A stretch of 5,056 bases of DNA from an uncultured Eubacteriales bacterium (GCA_900321265.1 ONVJ01000176.1:1-5056), one strand, 5' to 3'. Positions 1 through 5,056 are shown, numbered from the stretch's first letter. The notes: generated from the letters alone by a model not told the origin. Translations and numbers: made by a program.

Positions 1-906
1 CTTTATTGGATTCGACCAGGCGCGCCTTCCGTTCCTGTCGATGACGGTGACGCGCAGGAAGGAAGTGTTCTCCCCGACCGGCAGCTCGAAGGAGGTCCGC
101 TCCTCCGGCTCGCCGTCGCTGCCGAATATACAGTCGACCGCCCCTCTCAGCCAGGGGTGGTTCGTCATTACGCAGGCCGCCGTGCAGGGCGTCGAAGTCT
201 CGACGCAGACCCGGCCGCCGGCGATCTCTATCTGTCTGAGGCGCGGCCCGGTGGTCGCGTAGCTCAGGCCGGAACGGATCGCCGAAAAGATGCTTTCGGG
301 CGTGAGATCGCCGGCCTGTATCATCGTCGAGGCGACGCAGGCCTCCTTCATGTATCTGTGAGAGTCGTCAGACGCGAGCAGCGGGAAGAAGCGTCCGGCG
401 TTGAAGACCGGATCGAGGATATGCGAGGAATCGGCGCGGTCGGGGTTGTAGGGAAGCGCCGACTGGGTGTTCCAGATCTCGACGGCGTCGACTCTGCGGA
501 GCGAGAGTATCTGCTCGGGGGTGTTCAGGCTCCAGGCAGGATGGGCCAGCACGGCGAAACCGCCGGCTTTTTTTATTTCGTCGACAAGGTCCTGGGGCGG
601 CGCGTCGAGGCGCGGCGACTCCTGGACCAGGCCCTCTGGGACGCCGAGGCCGACGATATGCCAGCACTCGAGGGAGCCGGCAGAGAAGTAGCTGCTCGAA
701 GCGAGCTCGATGCCCGAGAGGATCATGAAATCACCGTCGACCGATGTCGCCGTCCCGGCCAGCCAGTGGTCGGTCACGGCAAGAATGTTATATCCCGCGT
801 CGCGGTAGCGCGCCGCGGCCTCCGACGCGGTGAGCTTTCCGTCGCTCTTTGTGGTATGCGTGTGTAAATTTGCCCTGAACCAGTCGCCGCCGCCGAAAAA
901 TCTCAT
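1..906 (-). CDS. PHP-domain metal-dependent phosphoesterase (3' end cut by window edge)
   Basis: The frame is open for 302 codons from the ATG at 906 to the left edge, with no stop, so the gene is partial at its C-terminus. The PHP-domain metal ligands are all visible: N-L-H-T-H-T (His15, His17), Asp22, V-T-D-H (Asp46, His47), G-I-E-L (Glu67), H-I-V-G-L-G (His83), A-H-P-A-W (His122) and S-D-D-S-H (Asp181, His183). PHP enzymes of this kind (COG0613, TrpH-like) are cytosolic hydrolases of phosphoester bonds using two or three metal ions; the substrate cannot be told from sequence. Residues about 220-302 form a separate beta-rich tail ending R-R-A-W-S-N-P-I, a phrase usually found near the very end of such proteins, so few residues are missing. 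The start is set by AGGAGG at 912-917, five bases before the ATG. It lies 118 bp downstream of the FAD oxidoreductase on the same strand and could be co-transcribed with it. The family call is firm; the substrate is unknown. Confidence 0.93.
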   Translation of the reverse strand, partial: MRFFGGGDWFRANLHTHTTKSDGKLTASEAAARYRDAGYNILAVTDHWLAGTATSVDGDFMILSGIELASSSYFSAGSLECWHIVGLGVPEGLVQESPRLDAPPQDLVDEIKKAGGFAVLAHPAWSLNTPEQILSLRRVDAVEIWNTQSALPYNPDRADSSHILDPVFNAGRFFPLLASDDSHRYMKEACVASTMIQAGDLTPESIFSAIRSGLSYATTGPRLRQIEIAGGRVCVETSTPCTAACVMTNHPWLRGAVDCIFGSDGEPEERTSFELPVGENTSFLRVTVIDRNGRRAWSNPIK

Positions 907-910
907 GTCA

Positions 911-917
911 TCCTCCT
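911..917 (-). promoter_or_regulatory. Strong Shine-Dalgarno of the PHP-domain gene
   Basis: On the minus strand this reads AGGAGGA. The AGGAGG core is five bases before the ATG at 906 and fixes the start of the PHP-domain gene. No other in-frame start has a comparable site. Confidence 0.85.
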
Positions 918-941
918 GATGATGCCGTCGCTTTCCGGGAT

Positions 942-970
942 ATTATATGGCAGATCCGCCCGTCTTCCGA
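942..970 (-). promoter_or_regulatory. Possible promoter for the PHP-domain gene (weak -35)
   Basis: The minus strand has an exact TATAAT at 947-942, in an AT-rich patch inside a GC-rich gap, about 35 bases before the PHP gene start. At 17-18 bp upstream there is only a poor -35 (TCGGAA or TTCGGA, about 3 of 6 matches to TTGACA). It may serve as an extra internal promoter, but read-through from the oxidoreductase promoter would also explain expression. Confidence 0.3.
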
Positions 971-1024
971 AGGGGTCGCTGAAAAAACCGCATATGGGCT
1001 GCCGGGCAGAGGTATGTATTATTC

Positions 1025-2428
1025 TCAATGTCTGTCGTCTTCTTCGCGGATCATAATCTCGTCCTTAGAGAGCACGGCGCCGTTGCCGCGCAGAGCGGCG
1101 CGCAACATGTCAGTGTCGACGTCGGCGGGGGTCGTTCCGTCTTCTATCGCCATAGAGGCTCCGACTCCGGCAGCCTCTCCCATGTTCATGCACTGGGGCA
1201 TGACTCTCACCGCGGCGAGAGTCTCCTTGTCAAAGGAAGCGCATCTTCCGGCGAACATGAGGTTGTCGATCTCGGCGCTGACGAGCGTTCCGTAGGGGAT
1301 GCCGAAGGGCTCTTTTACCGTTTTGAAAAGGGTGGAACGGCCCTTTCCCGAATGGACGTCGATTTTGTATCCGCCCAGCGCGATCGTATCGCCGGGGATC
1401 TCGCCGGCGATGACTCGGTCTGATGTGAGGCACTTGACGCCCTTGAATCTTCTCGTCTCGCGGACTCCGATGAAGGGTGCTACCGACGAGATGAAGCAGT
1501 TCTCGAATCCCGGGACGTATCTGCGCATGACCTCAGTCAGTGCTTTTGTCTGAAGCTGTCCTTCAAGTTCGGCGTCGGTGATCGAATAGATGTCTGTGGC
1601 GTCGGTATTGAGGAGCCTCGTCGAGTTTACGTATATCTCGCCGTCGTTGAGGCTCTTTATATAAATGAAGTCGTCTCTGTCGACGGGGAGCTCGCCCTTT
1701 TCGCGGAGCTCCCTGAATTTTTCGCGCAGACCTACGAAGACATGGTTGAGGCTGGCTCGGAAATAGGGCGCGTCGTAGCCCGGACGGTTGTCTATCGACG
1801 CCTCGAAGGTCATCTCTTCGGGATGTGCCTCGATATAGTCGAAGAGCTTTGCCGTGTCGACCTTCTCTAGCGTGAACATGACCGTTGGAGGCTGGAGCTC
1901 GTGGGTGTCTGGTCTGCCGAGCGCGTAACTGCATCCGGCGAGATATGCCAGGTCCCCGTTGCCGGTACAGTCGATATATTCACCTGCCTTTACCGTTATC
2001 CGGTTGCCTCCGCCGTACATCACGGCCGATATTATCGAAGCGTTCTCGACGTCGGCTTCTGCGGCCTCGGCGTGGAGTATGATCTTTACGCCGGCTTCGC
2101 GGCACATCTCGATCGCGAGGAGCTTGAATTCCTCCGGCTTTATGTTGGTCACCGAGTTGTGGTGGGGGCAGACGCGGTGTCCGAGACTTGCGCCGCGGGC
2201 CTGCAGCCGTTCGATGAACTCCTGGGCGATGCCGCCGGTGATCCTTCTGCCCTGCAGGTCGAGATATCCGAGCAGGGGCAGTCCGAGAGTGGCGTTTCCG
2301 CCGAGGTATCCGTTGCGTTCGATCAGGACGACGCTGTGTCCTCTGCGCGCCGCGGCTATGGCTGCGCAAAGGCCGGCCGGACCGGCTCCGATGACCGCGA
2401 TCTCCGCGCTGACTTGATAATTTTTCAT
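1025..2428 (-). CDS. FAD-dependent oxidoreductase, FAD_oxidored type
   Basis: A 467-residue soluble flavoprotein. Residues 9-37 form the N-terminal Rossmann fold: the dinucleotide motif G-A-G-P-A-G (Gly14, Gly16, Gly19), and Glu37 at the end of the second strand, placed to bind the ribose of FAD. G-Y-L-G-G-N-A-T follows at 40-47, typical of the FAD_oxidored family (PF12831). An internal Y-I-D-C-T-G-N-G-D segment and the C-terminal block N-L-M-F-A-G-R-C (about 389-396) with R-V-M-P-Q-C-M-N-M-G-E-A-A-G (408-421) complete the second FAD-binding half. Members often sit in catabolic loci, but the reaction is usually unassigned, and I cannot name a substrate here. There is no signal peptide or membrane segment. 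The ATG at 2428 is the only possible canonical start: five codons separate it from an in-frame upstream TGA, and the Rossmann strand begins within ten residues. No good Shine-Dalgarno precedes it. It is transcribed divergently from the SOS cassette and followed by the PHP-domain gene. Confidence 0.92.
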   Translation of the reverse strand: MKNYQVSAEIAVIGAGPAGLCAAIAAARRGHSVVLIERNGYLGGNATLGLPLLGYLDLQGRRITGGIAQEFIERLQARGASLGHRVCPHHNSVTNIKPEEFKLLAIEMCREAGVKIILHAEAAEADVENASIISAVMYGGGNRITVKAGEYIDCTGNGDLAYLAGCSYALGRPDTHELQPPTVMFTLEKVDTAKLFDYIEAHPEEMTFEASIDNRPGYDAPYFRASLNHVFVGLREKFRELREKGELPVDRDDFIYIKSLNDGEIYVNSTRLLNTDATDIYSITDAELEGQLQTKALTEVMRRYVPGFENCFISSVAPFIGVRETRRFKGVKCLTSDRVIAGEIPGDTIALGGYKIDVHSGKGRSTLFKTVKEPFGIPYGTLVSAEIDNLMFAGRCASFDKETLAAVRVMPQCMNMGEAAGVGASMAIEDGTTPADVDTDMLRAALRGNGAVLSKDEIMIREEDDRH

Positions 2429-2458
2429 GATGATACCGTCAGATCAGTTAAAGATTCG

Positions 2459-2495
2459 ACCGGTGATGCCGCGGCAGGTCAGAAGCGGCTCCGGT
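2459..2495 (-). other. GC-rich stem-loop in the oxidoreductase leader
   Basis: The arms 2459-2463 (ACCGG) and 2491-2495 (CCGGT) pair, and inside them 2468-2472 (GCCGC) pairs with 2485-2489 (GCGGC). This leaves a 12-base loop at 2473-2484 and a small asymmetric internal loop. The structure lies between the predicted start of the oxidoreductase transcript (about 2511) and its ATG at 2428. It is not followed by a U-run on either strand, so it is not a simple terminator. It may be an RNA leader structure or chance in GC-rich sequence. Confidence 0.35.
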
Positions 2496-2517
2496 TTGCA
2501 TATAACTTTTATGAAGT

Positions 2518-2546
2518 ATTTTACAACTATTTTGGTGAAATGTCAA
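2518..2546 (-). promoter_or_regulatory. Sigma-A/sigma-70 type promoter of the FAD oxidoreductase
   Basis: On the minus strand an exact -35 box TTGACA (2546-2541) is followed, after exactly 17 bases, by a -10 box TAAAAT (2523-2518), 5 of 6 to consensus. Transcription should start near 2511, giving a leader of roughly 80 bases. Both boxes lie in an AT-rich block that stands out from the GC-rich coding sequence. Confidence 0.7.
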
Positions 2547-2561
2547 TGAAATCCGCGTCCG

Positions 2562-2583
2562 AGAAATATTTTTGCAAAAAAGC
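2562..2583 (+). promoter_or_regulatory. UP-element-like A/T block next to the cassette promoter
   Basis: Directly before the -35 box, AAA at 2564-2566, an A/T run through 2573, a short GC step at 2574-2575 and an A-run at 2576-2581 follow the known full UP-element pattern (AAA-WWTWTTTT-nnn-AAA) with about one mismatch and in the correct position (about -58 to -37). In well-studied bacteria such blocks bind the RNA polymerase alpha subunits and raise promoter strength. Activity here is inferred from the pattern only. Confidence 0.5.
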
Positions 2584-2612
2584 TTGACAAGAGCGGGCGG
2601 CGGTTGTATAAT
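2584..2612 (+). promoter_or_regulatory. Consensus promoter of the SOS mutagenesis cassette
   Basis: An exact TTGACA (2584-2589), a 17-base spacer and an exact TATAAT (2607-2612) give the ideal housekeeping-sigma promoter. Transcription is expected to start near 2619-2620, leaving a leader of about 95 bases before the regulator gene at 2715. Perfect boxes such as these normally need a repressor to be silent, which the operator immediately downstream would supply. Confidence 0.88.
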
Positions 2613-2619
2613 TGTATAT

Positions 2620-2633
2620 GGAACATATGTTCC
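2620..2633 (+). promoter_or_regulatory. LexA operator (SOS box) at the transcription start
   Basis: GGAACATATGTTCC is a perfect 14-base palindrome containing the Gram-positive LexA core GAAC-N4-GTTC. It matches the Bacillus consensus CGAACRNRYGTTYC at all positions except the first. TAT (2615-2617) and ATA (2636-2638) extend the symmetry outward after a two-base break. It begins about one base after the predicted transcription start, where a bound repressor dimer would block RNA polymerase. The binding protein may be the LexA-like product of the first gene, a separate chromosomal LexA, or both. Confidence 0.88.
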
Positions 2634-2714
2634 GGATAGACAGACGCGCCGTCAAAACACATTTTTGTTTGAAAACGCGGCATTCAGGGAAAACACAGCG
2701 GGGCAGAGAGGGAT
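2634..2714 (+). other. Untranslated leader of the cassette mRNA
   Basis: About 80 bases between the operator and the regulator ATG contain no open frame with a start in phase with the regulator: the nearest in-frame upstream codon of note is a TGA at 2670-2672. TCAAA and TTTGA around 2652-2672 could form only a short weak hairpin. The purine run GAGAGGG at 2706-2712 serves as the ribosome binding site, though its spacing to the ATG is short. I see no riboswitch or terminator. Confidence 0.5.
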
Positions 2715-3311
2715 ATGAGAAGCAAAGATCTTGAAATCTGCAGAAAAATAACCGAGAGGATAGAGCGCCGCCGGGCGGCCGACGGAGGCTGCCCCAGCCT
2801 GCAGGAGCTCGCCGACAGTCTCGGAATCGCCAAGAGCACGGCGTCGCGCTACGTCGCATATATGAAGGAGAACGGAATGCTCTCGGGGGAGGGAAGGAGA
2901 AACATCGTCACCCCCTCGGGAAGCGCCGCCACCGTCAGCGTGCCGCTGCTCGGCCAGGTCGCCTGCGGTCTGCCCAACATCGCCGACGGCAACGTCGATT
3001 CCCGCTACAGCCTTCCGGTCGCCATATTCGGCAGCGGCGAGATGTACATGCTGCGCGCCAGGGGGGACTCGATGATCGAGGCCGGCATCGACGACGGCGA
3101 CATCGTCCTGATAAAGCGCCAGGACACCGCGCAGCCCGGGCAGATAGTCGTCGCGCTCACCGGCGGCGAGGCAACGCTCAAAAGATACTTCCCCGAGCCC
3201 GAAAAACGCCGTGTGAGGCTCCAGCCCGAAAACAGCTCGATGGAGCCGATCTACGTCACCGACTGCGTCGTGCAGGGCGTCGCGGTGAAGATAATCAAGG
3301 ACGCGGAATGA
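2715..3311 (+). CDS. LexA-like self-cleaving SOS repressor, UmuD-like position and cleavage site
   Basis: A 198-residue protein, close to normal LexA length. Residues about 5-66 form a LexA-like winged helix-turn-helix (P-S-L-Q-E-L-A-D-S-L-G-I at 27-38, then S-T-A-S-R-Y-V at 41-47). Residues about 74-198 are the S24/LexA-UmuD self-cleavage domain. The cleavage loop L-L-G-Q-V-A-C-G-L-P puts Cys84-Gly85 at the scissile bond. The catalytic serine is Ser119 (R-G-D-S-M) and the lysine Lys156 (A-T-L-K-R-Y), the same numbers as in E. coli LexA. LexA normally has Ala-Gly; Cys-Gly is what E. coli UmuD has. By family knowledge, RecA filaments stimulate self-cleavage after DNA damage and destroy repression. 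The ATG at 2715 is the only usable start after the in-frame TGA at 2670. It is the first gene of an operon with a Y-family polymerase, behind a LexA box, so self-repression is likely. Whether it is the cell's main LexA or a cassette-specific paralogue cannot be told; its position favours the latter. Confidence 0.9.
   Translation: MRSKDLEICRKITERIERRRAADGGCPSLQELADSLGIAKSTASRYVAYMKENGMLSGEGRRNIVTPSGSAATVSVPLLGQVACGLPNIADGNVDSRYSLPVAIFGSGEMYMLRARGDSMIEAGIDDGDIVLIKRQDTAQPGQIVVALTGGEATLKRYFPEPEKRRVRLQPENSSMEPIYVTDCVVQGVAVKIIKDAE
3297..3311 (+). promoter_or_regulatory. Ribosome binding site and ATGA stop-start overlap joining regulator and polymerase
   Basis: AAGGA at 3297-3301 stands six bases before the polymerase ATG at 3308, and the regulator stop TGA (3309-3311) overlaps that ATG. 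This supports 3308 as the polymerase start and points to coupled translation of the two proteins. Confidence 0.7.
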
Positions 3312-4705
3312 TCCGCACGGCGCCCGCGCAAACTCCCGCGGCGTCTTATGCCATGGATAACGACAATAATGAAAACAGCCGCCGGGAAGGCGGAGCGCCC
3401 GACGGCGGGAGATGCTGTTTCTGCATCGATATGAAGAGTTTTTACGCGTCGGTCGAATGCGCCGAGCGAGGCCTCAATCCCTTTGAGACATGCCTGGCCG
3501 TCGTTGACACGACCAGGGGAAAAAACGCCCTCTGTCTCGCGATAAGTCCTAAAATGAAGGCGCTCGGGATAAGGAACAGATGCCGTCTGTCGGATATTCC
3601 CCCCGACGTCAGGTATATCGCCGCGCCGCCGCGGATGCGGCTCTACATAGAATACGCCGCTGACATATATTCGCTCTATCTCGACTGGTTCTCCCCCGAC
3701 GACATACACGTCTATTCGATCGACGAGAGCTTTATCGAGGCCACTCACTACCTGGGCATGTACCGGATGAAGCCGGCCGAACTTGCGTCGAAGCTTATCT
3801 CGCAGATAGCTCAGCGCTGCCGGATACCGGCGACGGCGGGCATCGGGACGAATCTTTATCTTGCCAAGATCGCGCTCGACATCACCGCGAAAAGATCGCC
3901 CGACCGGATCGGCGAGCTCGACGAGGAGAAATACCGCAAGACCCTCTGGGATCACGAGCCGATAACCGACTTCTGGCAGATCTCGACCGGCACGGCGGCA
4001 AGGCTGGAAAGATGCGGGATCAGAACGATGCGGGGCATCGCGGCGGCCGATCCGCGGCTGATGCACTCGCTCTTCGGTGTCAACGCCGAGCTGCTGATCG
4101 ATCACGCCATGGGCCGCGAGAGCTGCCTCATAAGCGACATAAAGAGCTACAGGAGCAAGACTAGATCCTTCTCCTCCTCCCAGATACTGCCCCGCGACTA
4201 CACCCGCGAGGGCGCCGCCGCCGTCCTGTCGGAGATGGCGGAGGTCGGCTGCCGCAGGCTGATCAGGGAGGATCTGATCTGCTCGAAGATATCGGTGTAC
4301 GTCGGCTATTCGGGAGAGCGCGCCGCGCCCTCCTTCGGCAGCGGAAGGATCCTGAAGTCGGGGAATTCCCCCTCCGTCCTCAGGGAGGAGGCGCTCGGCA
4401 TATACCGGAAGATCGCGCTCGATCTGCCGATCAGACGGCTCGGGCTCTCATTTGAGGGGCTCTGCGACGCCGGGGCGGTGGGCTACGACATTTTCAGCGA
4501 CCCCGAGGCGCTGGAGCGCGAGCAGAAGCGGGAGCGGACGGTGATGGCGGTGCAGGAGAGATTCGGGAACAATTCGCTGCTGCGCGGATACAGCCTGACC
4601 TCAGACGGCACGCTGCGCGAGCGCAACGGGATGATAGGCGGACACCGCGCCGGATACGGCGACGCGACGGCCGGCGGCACGCTTTCTTCGGTCAGACGGA
4701 GGTGA
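3308..4705 (+). CDS. Y-family translesion DNA polymerase, UvrX/UmuC type
   Basis: A 465-residue error-prone DNA polymerase expected to copy past damaged bases. Palm and fingers span about 36-215: C-I-D-M-K-S-F-Y carries metal ligand Asp41 and probable steric-gate Tyr46, and V-Y-S-I-D-E-S-F carries the catalytic pair Asp139-Glu140. A-G-I-G-T-N-L-Y-L-A-K (177-187) is the usual Y-family signature. The thumb with its helix-hairpin-helix follows (F-W-Q-I-S-T-G at 222-228, L-E-R-C-G-I to 238). The little finger begins near 277 and contains S-F-S-S-S-Q-I-L-P-R-D-Y (287-298). The C-terminal part has Y-D-I-F (393-396), placed like the Q-L-S-L-F clamp-binding motif of relatives, and N-S-L-L-R-G with I-G-G-H-R-A (443-448), characteristic of the Bacillus UvrX/YqjW group. 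All catalytic residues are present. The start at 3308 has a ribosome site and adds about 35 polar residues before the palm; Met16 (ATG at 3353) is a weaker alternative. It overlaps the regulator gene and is followed by a YolD-like gene. Confidence 0.95.
   Translation: MIRTAPAQTPAASYAMDNDNNENSRREGGAPDGGRCCFCIDMKSFYASVECAERGLNPFETCLAVVDTTRGKNALCLAISPKMKALGIRNRCRLSDIPPDVRYIAAPPRMRLYIEYAADIYSLYLDWFSPDDIHVYSIDESFIEATHYLGMYRMKPAELASKLISQIAQRCRIPATAGIGTNLYLAKIALDITAKRSPDRIGELDEEKYRKTLWDHEPITDFWQISTGTAARLERCGIRTMRGIAAADPRLMHSLFGVNAELLIDHAMGRESCLISDIKSYRSKTRSFSSSQILPRDYTREGAAAVLSEMAEVGCRRLIREDLICSKISVYVGYSGERAAPSFGSGRILKSGNSPSVLREEALGIYRKIALDLPIRRLGLSFEGLCDAGAVGYDIFSDPEALEREQKRERTVMAVQERFGNNSLLRGYSLTSDGTLRERNGMIGGHRAGYGDATAGGTLSSVRRR
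4698..4705 (+). promoter_or_regulatory. Perfect Shine-Dalgarno overlapping the polymerase stop codon
   Basis: GGAGGTGA is fully complementary to the usual 16S rRNA tail and stands six bases before the YolD-like ATG at 4712. Its last three bases are the TGA stop of the polymerase, so a terminating ribosome sits over the next initiation site. It sets the start of the last gene and is stronger than the sites of the first two genes of the cassette. Confidence 0.88.
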
Positions 4706-4711
4706 CATTTC

Positions 4712-5044
4712 ATGACGAGAGCCGAACGGGCAAAACAGTTCCTCCCCTTCGACTCGATGAAGGGCCTGAAGGAGGCCCTGGCCGAAAGGGAGGAGAGGCA
4801 TTCGAGAGAGGAGAAAAGGGAACTCTGCGAGGAGGAGACCGATCGGCTGTCTGAGCGGCTGGCGCGGCTCTCCCCGGGCGCCGGGGTCAGGGTAAGATGC
4901 TACCGCGACTGGCGCGAACAGACCCTTGAGGGCCGGCTTGCCGGCATCGACCGTGAAGGCGGCCGTCTCTTTATCGAAAACATTTCCGGCGCGATCCGCT
5001 TTGAGGACATCTATTCGATAGTACCGGCAGTGCCGAACAGATAA
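4712..5044 (+). CDS. YolD-like small protein, partner gene of the Y-family polymerase
   Basis: A 110-residue protein. The opening R-A-K-Q-F-L-P-F-D-S-M-K-G-L (6-19) is the hallmark of YolD-like proteins (PF08863). Residues about 19-50 are highly charged, rich in Glu and Arg and likely helical or coiled-coil. Residues about 53-105 form a small beta-rich domain (V-R-V-R-C-Y-R-D, L-E-G-R-L-A-G-I-D, I-R-F-E-D-I). In Bacillus, YolD-like genes lie beside Y-family polymerase genes (uvrX-yolD, yqjW-yqjX) and have been proposed to act as UmuD-like partners, but their biochemical role is not well established. Here the gene starts six bases after the polymerase stop with a perfect ribosome site, so it is certainly in the same operon. 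It is probably cytosolic: no signal peptide or membrane segment is seen. The stop is TAA at 5042-5044, and only 12 bases remain before the right edge, so a terminator or further genes cannot be judged. Confidence 0.88.
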   Translation: MTRAERAKQFLPFDSMKGLKEALAEREERHSREEKRELCEEETDRLSERLARLSPGAGVRVRCYRDWREQTLEGRLAGIDREGGRLFIENISGAIRFEDIYSIVPAVPNR

Positions 5045-5056
5045 GACGGCGGGGTC

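Noticed and set aside
157..867. A 236-codon plus-strand open frame
   Set aside because: It lies opposite the PHP-domain gene, whose metal-binding motifs are all intact on the minus strand. Its translation is Arg/Gly-rich with no recognisable motif, as expected of an antisense shadow in GC-rich DNA.
979..1014. Possible rho-independent terminator after the oxidoreductase
   Set aside because: On the minus strand there is a run of six T, but the preceding sequence forms only 3-4 bp stems (CTGC-GCAG, or CCG-CGG) not properly joined to the T-run. Not strong enough to annotate.
1254..1270. GAAC-like half-sites inside the oxidoreductase gene as extra LexA boxes
   Set aside because: GAAC occurs at several places, for example near 1254 and 1874, but none is followed by GTTC at the right spacing. 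Only 2620-2633 has the full palindrome.
2467..2476. Palindrome TGCCGCGGCA as a possible second operator
   Set aside because: It is a ten-base GC palindrome, common by chance at this base composition, and unlike the SOS box. It is better accounted for by the leader stem-loop.
1901..2587. A 228-codon plus-strand open frame crossing the oxidoreductase start
   Set aside because: It overlaps the Rossmann-fold region of the oxidoreductase and its promoter region on the other strand and shows no domain signature.
3251..4105. A 284-codon minus-strand open frame
   Set aside because: It is antisense to the polymerase palm and fingers, where the plus-strand frame holds all catalytic motifs. No ribosome site or family signature is seen.
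1..5056. CRISPR arrays, insertion sequences, tRNA or rRNA genes
   Set aside because: No spaced direct repeats, terminal inverted repeats, transposase motifs or RNA gene patterns were seen on either strand.

Overview
This GC-rich window (short AT-rich patches occur only between genes) carries five protein genes in two divergent groups. The best guess at its source is a high-GC member of the Bacillota, probably class Clostridia. The evidence is a UvrX-type Y-family polymerase followed by a YolD-like gene, a pairing known from Bacillus and relatives, a Gram-positive type LexA operator (GAAC-N4-GTTC), and strong purine-rich Shine-Dalgarno sites. No rRNA, tRNA or marker gene is present, so a finer placement is not supported.

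Left half, minus strand. Reading leftward from the central intergenic region, there is a promoter (TTGACA, 17 bp, TAAAAT), a leader with a GC-rich stem-loop, and then an FAD-dependent oxidoreductase of the FAD_oxidored type (2428 to 1025). After 118 bp comes a PHP-domain metal-dependent phosphoesterase (906 to the left edge). Its own start has a strong Shine-Dalgarno, and it runs off the window with probably only a few C-terminal residues missing. It is absent from simple ORF lists because it has no stop inside the window. Both look like metabolic genes of unknown substrate.

Right half, plus strand. This is a compact SOS-type mutagenesis cassette of three genes: a self-cleaving LexA/UmuD-like regulator (2715-3311), a UvrX/UmuC-type translesion DNA polymerase (3308-4705) and a YolD-like small protein (4712-5044). 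The first two genes overlap by the four bases ATGA. The polymerase stop codon lies inside the Shine-Dalgarno of the third gene. The cassette is read from a near-consensus promoter (TTGACA, 17 bp, TATAAT) preceded by an UP-element-like A/T block. A perfect 14-bp palindrome, GGAACATATGTTCC, sits at the predicted transcription start. The layout suggests a strong promoter held off by LexA-type repression and released by RecA-stimulated self-cleavage of the regulator.

The most notable point is that the regulator occupies the place UmuD has in umuDC operons. It keeps a full LexA-like DNA-binding domain but has a Cys-Gly cleavage pair, as in UmuD, instead of the usual Ala-Gly of LexA. It could therefore be both the repressor of its own operon and, after cleavage, an accessory subunit for the polymerase. 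That dual role is an inference. The individual families are known ones.
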